From contig CM043961.1 of NCBI GenBank assembly GCA_014529385.2, forward strand, positions 17,164,978 to 17,228,977: a stretch of DNA of 64,000 nt. Direction: 5' to 3'. The notes beneath the pieces were generated by a model that made no database searches, was not told the DNA's origin, and saw only the letters and a program-made list of their open reading frames with translations. Below, piece by piece: positions 1 to 10,640 of this stretch (positions within the stretch are counted from its first letter, which is position 1; the number at the start of each line of letters is the position of its first letter). The DNA is from Adiantum capillus-veneris. Its lineage: Eukaryota; Streptophyta; Polypodiopsida; Polypodiales; Pteridaceae. Both the position numbers and the translations under genes were made by a program.

Positions 1-2251
1 TTACAATACCTTGGCCGAGGGGCCCAAGCTACTAAAAGCGCACGCGCGCGCACACACAAACACAAAATTGCGTAATCTGCACAATGACGAGGAAGCTGTG
101 AGGGCAGCCCGTAAATTGCGGAAGCATGAATCCTATTGACATGGCAGCGCTGTAATGACTAGCCCGCGAAGTGCTAGCAATTAGACCATTTCCTTTTTTA
201 AGACCTACTACTTTTCATATAATTAATTTTGGATGGGCCTAGGGCCTTTAAAAATCTGTTCTGGACTCTCTCTCTCTCTCTGGCATTCTACCGCGTAGAG
301 AAGCAGAGCACAGCCACAGAATTATACTCTGTTGAGGCAATATAAAGAAACCGAAAGGGATGCCATCGTTTGGGGCCATTGCAGTCTCGGAGTGAAACTC
401 CGTCACTCCGTGTCTCGTCCGGATCCTCTCTTTGTTTTTGTCCAGTTGTTTGAAGTGCTAGACGTCTTTCCAAGTGTTCTTTCAATTGGTACCTGGTGCC
501 CATCTTGCTACACTGGTATCAAAGCTTCAATCGTCGTGTGCTTTTCTAAAAGCATTCCGCGGAGTATTTACAATTTCTCCTCGATGGGCTTCGCGACATT
601 CTCTCAAAGCATCCTCAACAGAATCTCCTAGTTCTGCAGAGCTTTCAGCGGTACTTGAATAACATGTTGCCGCTTCAGTTGCCTCAAATTGTTCCTCCTC
701 CGACGACACCGGAAAGCACAAAAGGTTCTAACCGACAACCTACTCAGTACTCGATTCCGATCAGGGGAGCTTTCAAGAATATGGTTCAATCTCTTGACGT
801 ATGGCCAATGCCACCGCCTCCTCCACCGTCATCGTAGCCACCTCCCCCACCTTCACCTAGATACAATGGTTGGAGTCCATATGGTTTCCCCTATTATTAT
901 CTATATCCTAGAATTGCACCAATCAACCAAGGGATTTCAAGGTTGGGAAAATTGCGATAAAATTTTTCACTTTTTCTGGAGTGAAAGATAGGAAGAAAGC
1001 TTGCAGTTCCAGCAGCAATTTGACAACATTTATGCCTTGGTGAACTACACAGAAGAATCAAAGATCTCTCGAGCCGCGAGATTTCTCAAAGATAATGCTA
1101 TTGAATAGCTACCCAGCCACATGCTTCAAGGACTTGGCAAGCTTTCAAGAATATCTTTGCCTAAAGCAACATGACCTCCTTGTTTGAAGTATAGCTTTTG
1201 GCAGAATGGGGTAACCTGAAAATGCTTGCCACGGAAACCATGGATGACTACAACCGAAAGGTCCTTGATGTTTACCTTCCGAAGTCTTTCTTCAAGCTGA
1301 TTACCTTTGCATGGACCAATGCAAGAGCTATATAATCGGGCAAAGCACATTTTCACGTCATGCAATTGGGAAATTGTGATGCTCGTTTGGGCATGCCTTG
1401 GCACAACAGAAACGATGCGACCATCCTGATGCGGAACCGCAGCATCACTTTGCAGCAGAGCAACAAACCGGTCGTCCTTTAAGTTCGGCTGATAGTAACC
1501 AACTCCGAATGGTTTTAACTTTGATTTGTGTAACGATACTCTATGAAGTTTTTTTGACAATACTGTTTGAAAAATTGTTTGAAAATACAAATGATCTGTT
1601 TTGAACTTGTTTTTAATGCCGTTTTTTGCATATTTTCGGCTCAAGCTTCCATGAGAGGACTGTTCATGTTTGATGTGGAACCTCTGAATGACGCAGACCG
1701 ATGTTGTGAGGAGCGTTAAGTTGTAAGATGGAAACCTTTGAACGACGCACATTTGGTTCTATCAGTCCACTAAGCTCATGGCCCGGACCTTTTTAGGTTA
1801 TTTGCGGGGGGAGTAAGGAGATAGTCCTTGAGTATCTTCATGCCTAAGAGAATCTAGGAGGAGTGCTCACCGGCGCTCTTTGTTTTTATGTCTTGTAACA
1901 GCAATCTAGAAGCATTTATGTTGCATCGAGATGTGTCAACCATTGAATATTCCTAATTGGGTGAGATTGCCTAGGTATGTAACTTTAGTGCATCGAGACA
2001 CCCCTCTAAAGATCAGCATGGTATGGTTGTGATCTCTAATTTTGCTACGCCAGAATAGCAAGAGCTCTGATCTGAAATGAGAAAACTGAATGACCCTCCA
2101 CATATTTTTTATCTAACTTGAGTGACAATTACTCTTCTTTCCTAGCCCACCTTTGAAGAGTATAACCATGGACTTTATCTCAAATCTTCCGAAGACTCAG
2201 AGTAGGCATGATGGCATTTGGATAGTCCTTGATCGATTCAGCAAACACATC
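1..2251 (+). mobile_element. Fossil Ty3/Gypsy element A (divergent chromovirus copy)
   Basis: Old, broken Gypsy copy reading on the plus strand. Parts in order: an LTR-like stretch to about 512, a primer-binding site, gag remnants at about 560-1350 (a readable core is DNIYALVNYTEESKISRAAR), a protease remnant at about 1390-1530 (LGMPWHNRNDATILMRN) and a short integrase-core remnant at about 2150-2250 (SITMDFISNLPKTQSRHDG). The LTR-like part shares the layout of the younger family further on: an ATA-AAGAAA-CCGAAAGG stretch followed by TTTGGGGCC. That makes A a distant relative of elements B, C and D. It carries many breaks, and no 3' LTR is visible because the copy runs directly into the LTR of element E. 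Much older than B. Confidence 0.7.
514..526 (+). other. Primer-binding site of element A
   Basis: TGGTATCAAAGCT follows two bases after the end of the LTR-like stretch (…GCTACA). It differs at one base from the usual plant initiator-Met tRNA complement TGGTATCAGAGC. It fixes the orientation of element A and the end of its 5' LTR. Confidence 0.6.
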
Positions 2252-2327
2252 TGTTATAGGCTTGGACACTCCAAGCAACAAATCAAAAGCAACACACGAA
2301 CACGAATTGCAAAATCACTGAACTTAA

Positions 2328-2386
<59 letters not shown>

Positions 2387-2907
2387 ACATGGCATGGCGG
2401 AGTTCCAAGCCAAGACGCACTTGCCCCAAAGACTAAAAGTACAACTCCCAAGGGTCCAACTCTCTCGGAGACACTGTGTCCACATGTTGTACACAAGAGT
2501 GGGGCCCTCTGGGTACTTATAAACGTACAAGGGATGCCCAAAAACAAAGCCCCAAAAGCATCAAATCCAAAAGCTCTTGCACCCAAAAGCTTCAGCCACC
2601 AAAAGCTCACGTAAAAACTGTCAAAAACCAATAGCACAAATTGCGAAAATCCATATAGCTGTGCCACGTGGCAACCAGCACAATTTACAAAAATCAACCT
2701 CAAAGATCCAAGCTTTTAATTTCTAGGTTTTAGACCCCTTAGCCAATGCTCCATAAGTTCTTCAAGTAAGTAGGAGTTAGGTTTTTAATTCCTAACCTGC
2801 CTAAATCTTCAAGATTCAAAACTTCTTCTATTCTTCTTGGTTTAGTTTCTCTTGTTGTCTTAGCCATTTCTTTCCAGTTGGGCATGCCACATCATCACTC
2901 CGTGACA
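2252..2907 (-). repeat. 3' LTR of element E
   Basis: On the plus strand it starts TGTTATAGGCTTGG and ends TCCGTGACA. In element orientation it therefore begins TGTCACGG and ends …CCTATAACA. The near-terminal inverted pair GCTTGGA…TCCAAGC is shared with every other LTR of the family in this window. A long GA tract sits inside at 2332-2383. The following CCCCCCTCC run is the complement of the polypurine tract. Confidence 0.75.
2332..2383. repeat. (GA)n microsatellite, about 26 units
   Basis: Uninterrupted GA dinucleotide run inside the LTR of element E. Apparent open frames across it (Arg-Glu or Leu-Ser repeats) are artefacts. Confidence 0.95.
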
Positions 2908-5295
2908 TTCCCCCCTCCTAAAAGAATTGTAATCGCCCTCAATTACCGCCTGCAAGACAGCCAAAGGACAGATACTTTCGTCGGTAGACACTGACGTATC
3001 CATGCACCAGACTACACCAATCCAGCACTTCTACAAAGACATCAGTCATTCACTGATCAATCACATTCTTGTCGAGGGTCTCAGATACAAATCATGATCA
3101 TTGTAACCATTTATCCGGACCGCACTGATCTTTTCCCCGATGTCTTGATCTACTAAATCTTGTTACTATCAGATTCATGTCCTTTCTTTTCACATTTCAA
3201 TCAAGCAAACCATGCCCATGACCACCCCCACAAGACAGTACATCCAGATAGCATGCAATTCACCAATCACAACCTTAGTTCGCACTAAACACCGTGTTTT
3301 AATCATTCAATCTAGCCATCTCATCCCGTCCAGAACTCTTGATGCACCTAGATCATTGTGCAGCCATCTCATCCTTCCGGAACTCTTGATGCACTCACAT
3401 TGTATCAAATCATCTCATCCAGATAGAAAGCTTGATGCACTAGAATCTCATTTAGTTCCCACTCACTTAGCCATCACATCCGCATCTCGCTGATCTCTTA
3501 CGAATGTCTAGATGCACTAAGTTGAAATCATTCATCAGACAAAATGTTGCAATGTTGCAGACATTTCATCTTTCCTCAATATTGTCAGCCTGTCAGTATC
3601 CCTAATATCTCAACGAGAAATTAGTGACTTTATTCAATCTAGGCAATCTGGGACAAAGAAGTGGACTGGCTCCCCTCTTGTGCAGTCCGCACCACACCAA
3701 ATTCAGCCTGCTGAAACTTAACTTTTGGCATAGACACTACTAATATTCCAAAGCTTCAAAGTACAGCTCTCTAAAAAGAAATTTTGTGATGTTCTCCTCC
3801 TCCATCCGCTTTGCAACAACGAGGGCCAAAAAGTACCCTTGACCAAATTATCCGACGGACCTAGCTTACCTTTCTATTCTTTTCTTGTGCCCTGAGACCT
3901 GTTGGTAGCCTTGCTAGCATCCCCTCTCCACTAAAACCTTAATCGTCAAAATTCTCTGATGAACCATCAGTAGATTCCCTTGCTTCGTGCTTCGTCGGAA
4001 CCCTCGAATGCACTATCATCCGATTCCATTATTTCTCTGGAATCCTCTAATGAGCTTTCATCTGGTTCCCTTGGTTCATTCTCTTCACTTGAAGACTCTT
4101 GCCATGGCTTGTCCATAGGATACATCAATGAGCCGGCATGCATACCAAAACCTTGTTTGGCATGTCCCATAAGCCTTTGTATGGAGTCACACTTCTATCG
4201 CAAATAATACCGTCGAATCTCTTTAGGCAATCCATAGCAAAACCGCTAGATCTAGTCCTTCAATGTGACCCTCTGAAATGAGCACACTGGCAGATAGGTA
4301 TCCCAAAACCTCAGGCAATAGTCATCCAGCGTGTCTTCTTAGTCATTCTCAGATGATGCCAAGCTGTGATGACATCTTCTTCATATTCTACCGTTATCCA
4401 CGCAGAAGTGAAAATTCTCTTAAATTTTACCCAGTTCTTAGGTGCTTCTTTGCGTGACAACAAAGTAGACGACCATGTCTGCATTTCCTTTCAAGTAAGA
4501 TACCGCTCTTTGCACCTTGGAGCGTTACGAGAAACGACCTCCCGAGAAGGCGACGTCGAACTTCTGTGCGAATTCAAGGGCTCGATGAGTGTCGTGATGG
4601 CCTAAAAATGTGTCAAACTTGACTGCTTGACCTCCATCCTCGAATTCCTTGGTCTTCTTGTCCATGTGTTCACTTTCTGAACTATCAGAAGAGGATGGAT
4701 TCTCTTCCTCTAATTGTTAGATGGCTCCCCATGCCTTCTAGACTTTTTCGAAAATCTGCTTTTCTTGCTTTTTCTACGCTTCTTCTGCCTTTTCTCATCC
4801 TCTCTTAGACCAAAGGACGATGAACTGTCAGAACTCTCTGAAGACAAAGAAACATCTGGATCATCCTCGAAACGAATATACTTCTTCGATCTACTTAAAA
4901 CCTCGAGAGTCGACTTTCGTCCAAATAACTAGGGAAATCTGCTGATTTCCTTTTCTTCGAAGAGTGCTTTAAGCCTTTCATTAACTGGTTCATCTTCATC
5001 TCAAGAGCTTCGTCAAAATTTTGTGAGTACAGTTTCAACTTTTTTGCACTCTGCTTTTCTTTCAACTTCTTTACCGTCTTGAGAGGAGAATCGACGGCCT
5101 CTCGCATCTTGAGTGTGTCTCATCAATTAGGTAATTCATTATGGGATTCACATATTTCGGGTCTTTGGAGTACTTGATCAATCTTTTCACACATGAGTCA
5201 CCCTACAGTTGATGTTTGTACTTCGCTCTGTCTAGATTCCCCGCCGAAAATTTGCCAAAATCTCTATTGGTTTCTTATGTTTCCAAGCTGGTTTC

Positions 5296-5296
5296 A

Positions 5297-5370
<74 letters not shown>

Positions 5371-5428
5371 TTAAAGTTTCTCACGTGTTGAAATATTCCT
5401 TTGGCTTGGAGTGTCCAAGCCTATTACA
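5296..5428 (+). repeat. LTR 3'-end fragment, opposite direction to element E
   Basis: The stretch ends GGCTTGGAGTGTCCAAGCC-TATTACA, the 3' terminus of the B/C/D/E family LTR read on the plus strand. It is preceded by a (CT)33 run (5299-5365), which is where the family LTR carries its CT tract. Because element E reads on the minus strand, this is not its partner LTR. It is the relic of another insertion or of an inversion. No target duplication is visible. Confidence 0.6.
5299..5365. repeat. (CT)n microsatellite, about 33 units
   Basis: Pure CT run inside the plus-strand LTR fragment. Confidence 0.95.
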
Positions 5429-5812
5429 CTAAAGCATATAGACACATGAACAGTAACTTAAGTCATTTATTAATAAGTAACTTTGACAGGACATTTACAA
5501 AAAGTGGGTGGGGCAAATGGCTAGAAACCTATAAATGAGTCACTTGGTCTTCAGTGTTAAGAATCTCAGAACCCAGTACCCACAAAGGGCAACCAGCATC
5601 CTAACACCAGCCATATCCAGCATTTTCGCCATCAATACCCTTACATCGAGCATTTTCAACACCTACGTCCTCAGCATCAGATTCCACCTTTTGTTTTTGC
5701 ATCAATTCGGCCCAATGTTTTTGCATTCGTTTAGCCTAGCATTTTGCATCAGATCAGCCCTAGCGTTTTGCAGTTCATCCGCACAAAGCATCGGCACTCA
5801 ATATTCAGCATC
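5429..5812. other. Unassigned spacer with an AGCATTTT-rich degenerate repeat
   Basis: No coding signal was recognised. From about 5600 the words CAGCAT, AGCATTTT and TTTTTGCAT recur every 15-30 bases (for example near 5618, 5650, 5734 and 5763), which suggests a worn short tandem array. Confidence 0.4.
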
Positions 5813-6753
5813 TAGCCATTGTATCCACATTTGTGCAAGTAATCTAAAGCAAGTACTTGCTCTGGCAACAAAGCAAGGGGGCCCTTGAGGGTGGTTGGAC
5901 CCAACAAGTGGTGTCCTCAGTACCACATGACATTGTTAGGGCGGAGCTCGCTGCTCCTCCATTGGTAGTGGAGGCACTCACTCGATCAGTTTCATTTATG
6001 CATAGAACTTGGGCTCTCCCTAGAGACAGATATGCTCGATTAGCACTAGAGTCTTCGCGACAGCTAGCATTGCAGGGAGATAGATCATGTTGGTATGTAG
6101 AGATGGCATCTTGGTTTCAATTACATGGCTTTAGTATGGACCGGCTACCCCCATTTCAGTACTCTCTGGATGCACCTTCCATCTCCCTCACTAGGGCAGA
6201 GATTACCAAGCTCATCAGACAGGACTTGATTCAGTTGGATACGAAGAGGACATGGATACAACCTACACATGAGCTAGGTACGAAGATGACTTTCTAGCCA
6301 TTGTATCCACATTTTTGCAAGTAATCTAAAGCAAGTACTTGCTCTGACAACAAAGCAAGGGGGCCCTTGAGGGTGGTTGGACCCAACATGCGGTGTCCTC
6401 AGTACCACATGACATTGTTAGGGCGGAGCTCGCTGCTCCTCCATTGGTAGTGGAGGCACTCACTCACTTGGGCTCTCCCTAGAGACATATATGCTCGATT
6501 AGCACTAGAGTCTTCGCGACAGCTAGCATTGCGAGGAGATAGATCAGGTTGGTATGTAGAGATGGCATCTTGGTTTCATTTACATGGCTTTAGTATGGAC
6601 CGGCTACCCCTATTTCAGTACTCTTTGGATGCACCTTCCATCTCCCTCACTAGGGCAGAGAATACCAGGCTCATCAAACAGGAATTGATTTAGTTGGATA
6701 CGAAGAGGACATGGATACAACCTACACATGAGCTAGGTACGGAGATGACTTTC
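5813..6753 (+). repeat. Direct tandem duplication, two units of about 480 and 459 bp
   Basis: Both units start TAGCCATTGTATCCACATTT and end at …GATGACTTTCTA. The second lacks about 24 bases present in the first (near 5990-6010) and differs at scattered single positions. The high similarity points to a fairly recent unequal duplication inside the LINE-like remnant. Confidence 0.9.
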
Positions 6754-7400
6754 TATGGAGAGCATCTTCTCCGACTCACGGTGGATGGTTTTGTGATCAA
6801 ACCAGGATACATGGATACTCATCTATCCCACAGGATACGATGTGCTATTGGTCAGATACACATCCTCACATCAGCTAGAGATCGAGACAGGCAGATTTAG
6901 AGGAGTACCCACTGAGTCTAGGATTTGTCAGGTGTGCCAAATAGAGCCAGAGACAGAGCTACAGTACATATGTCACTGCCCAGTATACTATGAGATACGA
7001 GGCTGCTTTCACTGTCTAGTCAGAGAGGGTTTTGGGCCACTTTCGAGAGTCATGAGATGCCAGGATCAGAGATGCCCCGGATTATACTTATTGGAGATTC
7101 GCATACACAGAGAAGAGGGGCATAATGAGAGAGATCCACAAACAGCGGAAGATTACAGATTTCTTTCAATCACAGACAGAGGAGTTTGAGCAACCCCCAC
7201 AGCATAAGAACACCAGAGGCATACTGCTTGATCAGGCGATAGAGTTGGGGCGGTCCCGTCCCATACTGATGAGGGGGCCCTCTTGACATCATCGCAGATT
7301 GCGATAGAGGATCCATACCATACTAGCGCGACATAGGAGCCGTCCCAGATACTGATGTATATGTATATGATGCCTCGACTGTCAGAGAGCTCCATTGTAT
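5813..7400 (+). mobile_element. LINE-like (non-LTR retrotransposon) 3' end, internally duplicated
   Basis: Plus-strand coding remnant whose first part is present twice in tandem (5813-6294 and 6295-6753). The frame reads roughly ARLALESSRQLALQGDR, then WYVEMASWFQLHGFSMDR, then a Thr/Arg-rich stretch. After the second unit comes an IETGRFRG motif, followed near 6910-6990 by a Cys-rich motif RICQVCQIEPETELQYICHC and a Tyr-rich tail. In many LINE ORF2 proteins the C-terminus after the reverse transcriptase has this order: HxLxIETGR, then Cys-x2-Cys, an acidic stretch, and a Cys-Pro-x-Tyr end. The usual His of that last motif reads Gln here. The two units have drifted only slightly, but the frame is broken in places, and no reverse transcriptase core or poly(A) tail was found. 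It could instead be a lineage-specific repeat protein; the LINE call rests on the C-terminal motif only. Confidence 0.45.
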
Positions 7401-7584
7401 CAGCTCACCCTTTGTATTCCCCTTTGTACCAGCTTTCACCCCACCCCTACCCACTATTTTCTTTTCAGTTCTTTGTACTTTTTGTACCCAGATCTGGTAT
7501 TAGATTCACCACATGTAACCTTTTGGTCTCATAGGTCATTTTGGCCTTTTGAAGACGTTAATATCACATTTCATTTTCATTTCA

Positions 7585-7586
<2 letters not shown>

Positions 7587-7654
<68 letters not shown>

Positions 7655-7657
7655 ACA
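7587..7657. repeat. Compound microsatellite (TC)n(AC)n
   Basis: About 22 TC units (7587-7630) run straight into about 14 AC units (to 7657). Confidence 0.95.
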
Positions 7658-7779
7658 GTGTTCAGTATAGTTCTCTCGATTGTATTGTGTTTATGCAAAG
7701 TACTAGATCTAAGCTAAAATCCTTGAACCCTTCTGCCATTGAACCTGACATACTACGTCATGTGTAGCTAAGGATTTAA

Positions 7780-8695
7780 ACTTAAAGGTGTTGACAAAGT
7801 GCAATACTCCACCTTTTGAGGGACATAGAGGCAACGCGAGTACTTTGAAAGGGTGGAAAAGTATTTCTACAGTCCTCAGCTCAGAAAGGATGGATAAGGA
7901 TGAGTTTGTACGCACTTTTCTAGTGTGTCAGAATGTCAAGTTTGACAGACACAAAGCACCAGGACTCTTACATCCTTTACCTATTCCACACCGACCTTGG
8001 GAAAGTGTAGCAATGGATTTCATCTTTGATCTTTCACAGACGCAGAGTGGGCATGATGGCATTTTAACAATCATCGACAAATTTAGAAGCACGCTCACTT
8101 CATTCCGGTAAAGAAGATAGGGAAAGCCGATCACCTGATCATCTGGCCAAGCTGTTTGTCTCAAGGATTTTTTGATTACATGGAATGCCTGAATCTGTGT
8201 CAGATAGAGATCCCCAATTTACGAGCTTGTTTTGGAGAGCAATATGGGAGAATACTTGTCCTCGTTTCACCCACAAATAGATGGGCAATCAGAGATAGCC
8301 AGTTCAGTGGTTTTGGACTTGTTGCAATCGTATATCTTTGATCATAAGACTCACGAGGGAGAAGTATTTGCCTCTTGCGGAGTTTGCTTACAACAACACA
8401 ATCCATCCGTCTACAGGGAAGGCGCCATTTGAGATTGTCGAAGGTGTCAGAAAGGTTCCACAAGATTTATGAAGCAGATCAGTATATGCAGGATCTAGAC
8501 ACTGCTTTTGCCAAGGTAAGGGAGGCTTTGCAGAAGTCTCACGCTAAAGAATAAGAAGGCAGCAAACAAGCATCGTCATGACTTGCAGTTGAAGGAGAAT
8601 GATTGGGTGCTACTCCAATTTGAGAAAGCTCGCCTATGGAAGCGCACGGGTAAGGAGAGGCTTTTTCCAAAGCTTAGTATGCGGTACTAGTGAAC
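7780..8695 (+). mobile_element. Fossil Gypsy fragment F (integrase only)
   Basis: Plus-strand scrap of the same chromovirus family. It carries the integrase zinc-binding region (FEGHRGN followed by FLVCQNVKFDRH), the start of the catalytic core (ESVAMDFIFDLSQTQSGHDG) and pieces of the later core and C-terminal extension (the family's charged stretch near 8580-8690). No LTR, protease or reverse transcriptase is attached. Broken, with many breaks, and old. Confidence 0.7.
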
Positions 8696-9458
8696 AAGTA
8701 GGAATTGTGTGAAGGAAAGGTAGACCACAAGGATTTTTAAATTTTAAGTCCGTCTTTACACATGCACAACTAAAATCATGTGTCCAATCTTATCTTCTAT
8801 GTATGTCATTTAATATGCATAGCGGTTATGACCGAACGCACAATTATAGATCACTCCAAACATTCTATATCACATTTAGCATGTTCTTACTTGGTGTACA
8901 ATAAGAGAAAATTGTACCAAAGCCCTAATTATACAGGCGCTTAGATTTCACACGAAAGCTGTCACGCCGTCATTTTCAATTGAATTGCCATATCTTCAAC
9001 AAGACTCCATCTAAAATGGCAATGAGTGTCATATCTTTCGCCATGTTGCCCCCTTGCAATCATCTCTAGAGTACTCGGTACTAACTACAAACGCTTCCCC
9101 TCATAGAGAAGTCAATCAACTAAGGTGTAATTGTGACAAAATTTACTATCCTTTAGAGGGGGCCTTAGTTGAGACCAATAGGATGAGTGTCGTGTGCACA
9201 TCTAACCCTATGTGCATGTGGACGAGCTAACTCCTACTTCTAGGATTTAGGACAGCCTAGGCAGTGTTCTGGCACTTGTGTGAGCCTGTACGCAAGATGT
9301 GCATGTCCAGGCACTTGAGAGCATCATTTTATAAAGTTGTGGGGGCTCAATCTGACACTGCTTGACCCAAACTTCTGCATTGCGCCTATACAGGAGACCT
9401 TAGGGGTCACCTCTCCAAACATCCAGTTCCCGCAGTACAAGTACCTGCAGCACAAGCA
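8696..9458. other. Unassigned 760-bp stretch
   Basis: Mixed-composition DNA with no convincing coding frame, inverted end or family match that I can recognise. It is bounded on the left by Gypsy fragment F and on the right by the LTR of element D. Confidence 0.5.
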
Positions 9459-10061
9459 TGTAACAGACTTGGACACTCCAAGTCAAGATTCTAACCCGAC
9501 ACGACCGGAATTCACTTCAAAACATTTCACAGTTCATAATTGAGTCGACATGGCCCGGCGGGGTTCCGTGCCTAGAGATATTGGCCCCAAAGACTGGCGC
9601 CCCTTTCGGTATTTCTTTTCGTATTAATCTGCAACTCCAAGTACAAGGGAGTGGGAGGGTCTCACTCTCAGACTCTGCGTGCAGATGCCGTGAGAAGTGG
9701 GAGCCCTGCCCAACCAATTTATAAGTTTACAAGGGATGCTAAAAGCAGAGCCCCAAAAGCTATAAATCAAAAGCCCTTTTAAAATAGGCTTAAATAAAAG
9801 CATCTTTTAAATCCCTCTCTCTCTATCAAGCTTGTGTAAAATAAAGCAGCTTGAATTTGCATAGGATCCAGCCATGGCTTGCGTAGCAAAAATCAGCTTG
9901 CACTCCCGTGAAATGCACCGCAAAATGCGGGATTCCGTATAGTCATGCGACGTCAATCCTAGCAGCACGAAAACCGGTGGAATTTTCGAGATCAGTCTAT
10001 TGCCAGCCCGGGGTGGGTGTGTTGTGTGTGTACTGGGCAGCCACGTCACCAGTTTGTGACA
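9459..10061 (-). repeat. 3' LTR of element D
   Basis: Plus-strand ends are TGTAACAGACTTGG and AGTTTGTGACA. The adjoining TACCCCCCTCTTG is the complement of the polypurine tract, which fixes direction. In element orientation the LTR starts TGTCACAAAC and ends TCTGTTACA, like the LTRs of B and C. The (CT)n tract seen in other copies is reduced here to a few units. Confidence 0.88.
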
Positions 10062-10640
10062 TACCCCCCTCTTGAAAGCATTGTAATCGCCCTCGATTAC
10101 GCCTGCAAAACAGACAGAAGCTATAAACTGTCTTAGCAGACACTGACTGTTAGTACCGATGCACTAGGAACACACATCTAGCACATGTATCAATCGTTAG
10201 TCACATCACTTGACATCACAGGATATCACATGACAAATCACATTCAAAAATTCAATCGGATCTCAGACCATGATTTATCGGCAATGTACTTAGCAATCGC
10301 ATCTAGATCCAGTCGGGACCCCACAGATGCCCGATTGACTAAGCCTTATTGCCATTATGTCTATCGAGATCGTTAAGACCAAAATGCTGCAGTCATTTCA
10401 TCTATCAGTTCCTACACTCAAACAAGTCAAGGGCAAATCAATATGATATTATCCGGAATTCCAGTTCATAAAGTCATACAGCAAAATACTGTCAGCTAAC
10501 AGTATTTCTGAAACTCAAAAGAGACATTAGTGACTTTAATATCAAAAATCTAGCCAATCTGTTGACAAAGGAGCAGAGCAACTCCCCTCATGAGCATACC
10601 CGCTGCACCAGATTCCGCCCAAGCTGAGTTCGGGGTTCGA
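10062..10640 (-). other. 3' untranslated part of element D with polypurine tract and hairpin
   Basis: The polypurine tract (complement of 10062-10076) is followed by a perfect 7-bp stem GTAATCG/CGATTAC around CCCT (10083-10100). Further on is a short ACATCAC-type repeat (about 10199-10235). The same layout appears in B, C and E, so this is a conserved non-coding part of the family. Confidence 0.7.

Larger units (their letters stand above)
2252..5290 (-). mobile_element. Fossil Ty3/Gypsy element E (same family as B, C, D; older)
   Basis: Minus-strand chromovirus fossil. At its low-coordinate end lies a complete-looking 3' LTR (2252-2907), then a purine-rich tract (complement of about 2908-2922) and about 850 bases of 3' untranslated sequence that matches the same region of element D. 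Next come a stub of the integrase C-terminal/chromodomain tail near 3790-3840, and gag remnants at about 3930-5160: an acidic Ser/Glu-rich stretch, and a Lys/Asp-rich end comparable to the start of gag in element C. Protease, reverse transcriptase and most of the integrase are not seen. No 5' LTR in the right direction is found. Broken, with many breaks. The LTR has drifted far from those of B-D, so it is older than they are. Confidence 0.7.

Noticed and set aside
2254-2703. Open frames rich in Leu-Ser or Arg-Glu repeats across CT/GA tracts (also at 5193-5432, 7395-7767, 12205-12465, 25599-26433 in part, 27778-28185, 30227-30494)
   Set aside because: They are translations of dinucleotide microsatellites, open in several frames at once, with no domain on either side.
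7153-7395. 80-codon minus-strand frame after the LINE-like tail
   Set aside because: No motif; opposite strand of the worn LINE 3' region.
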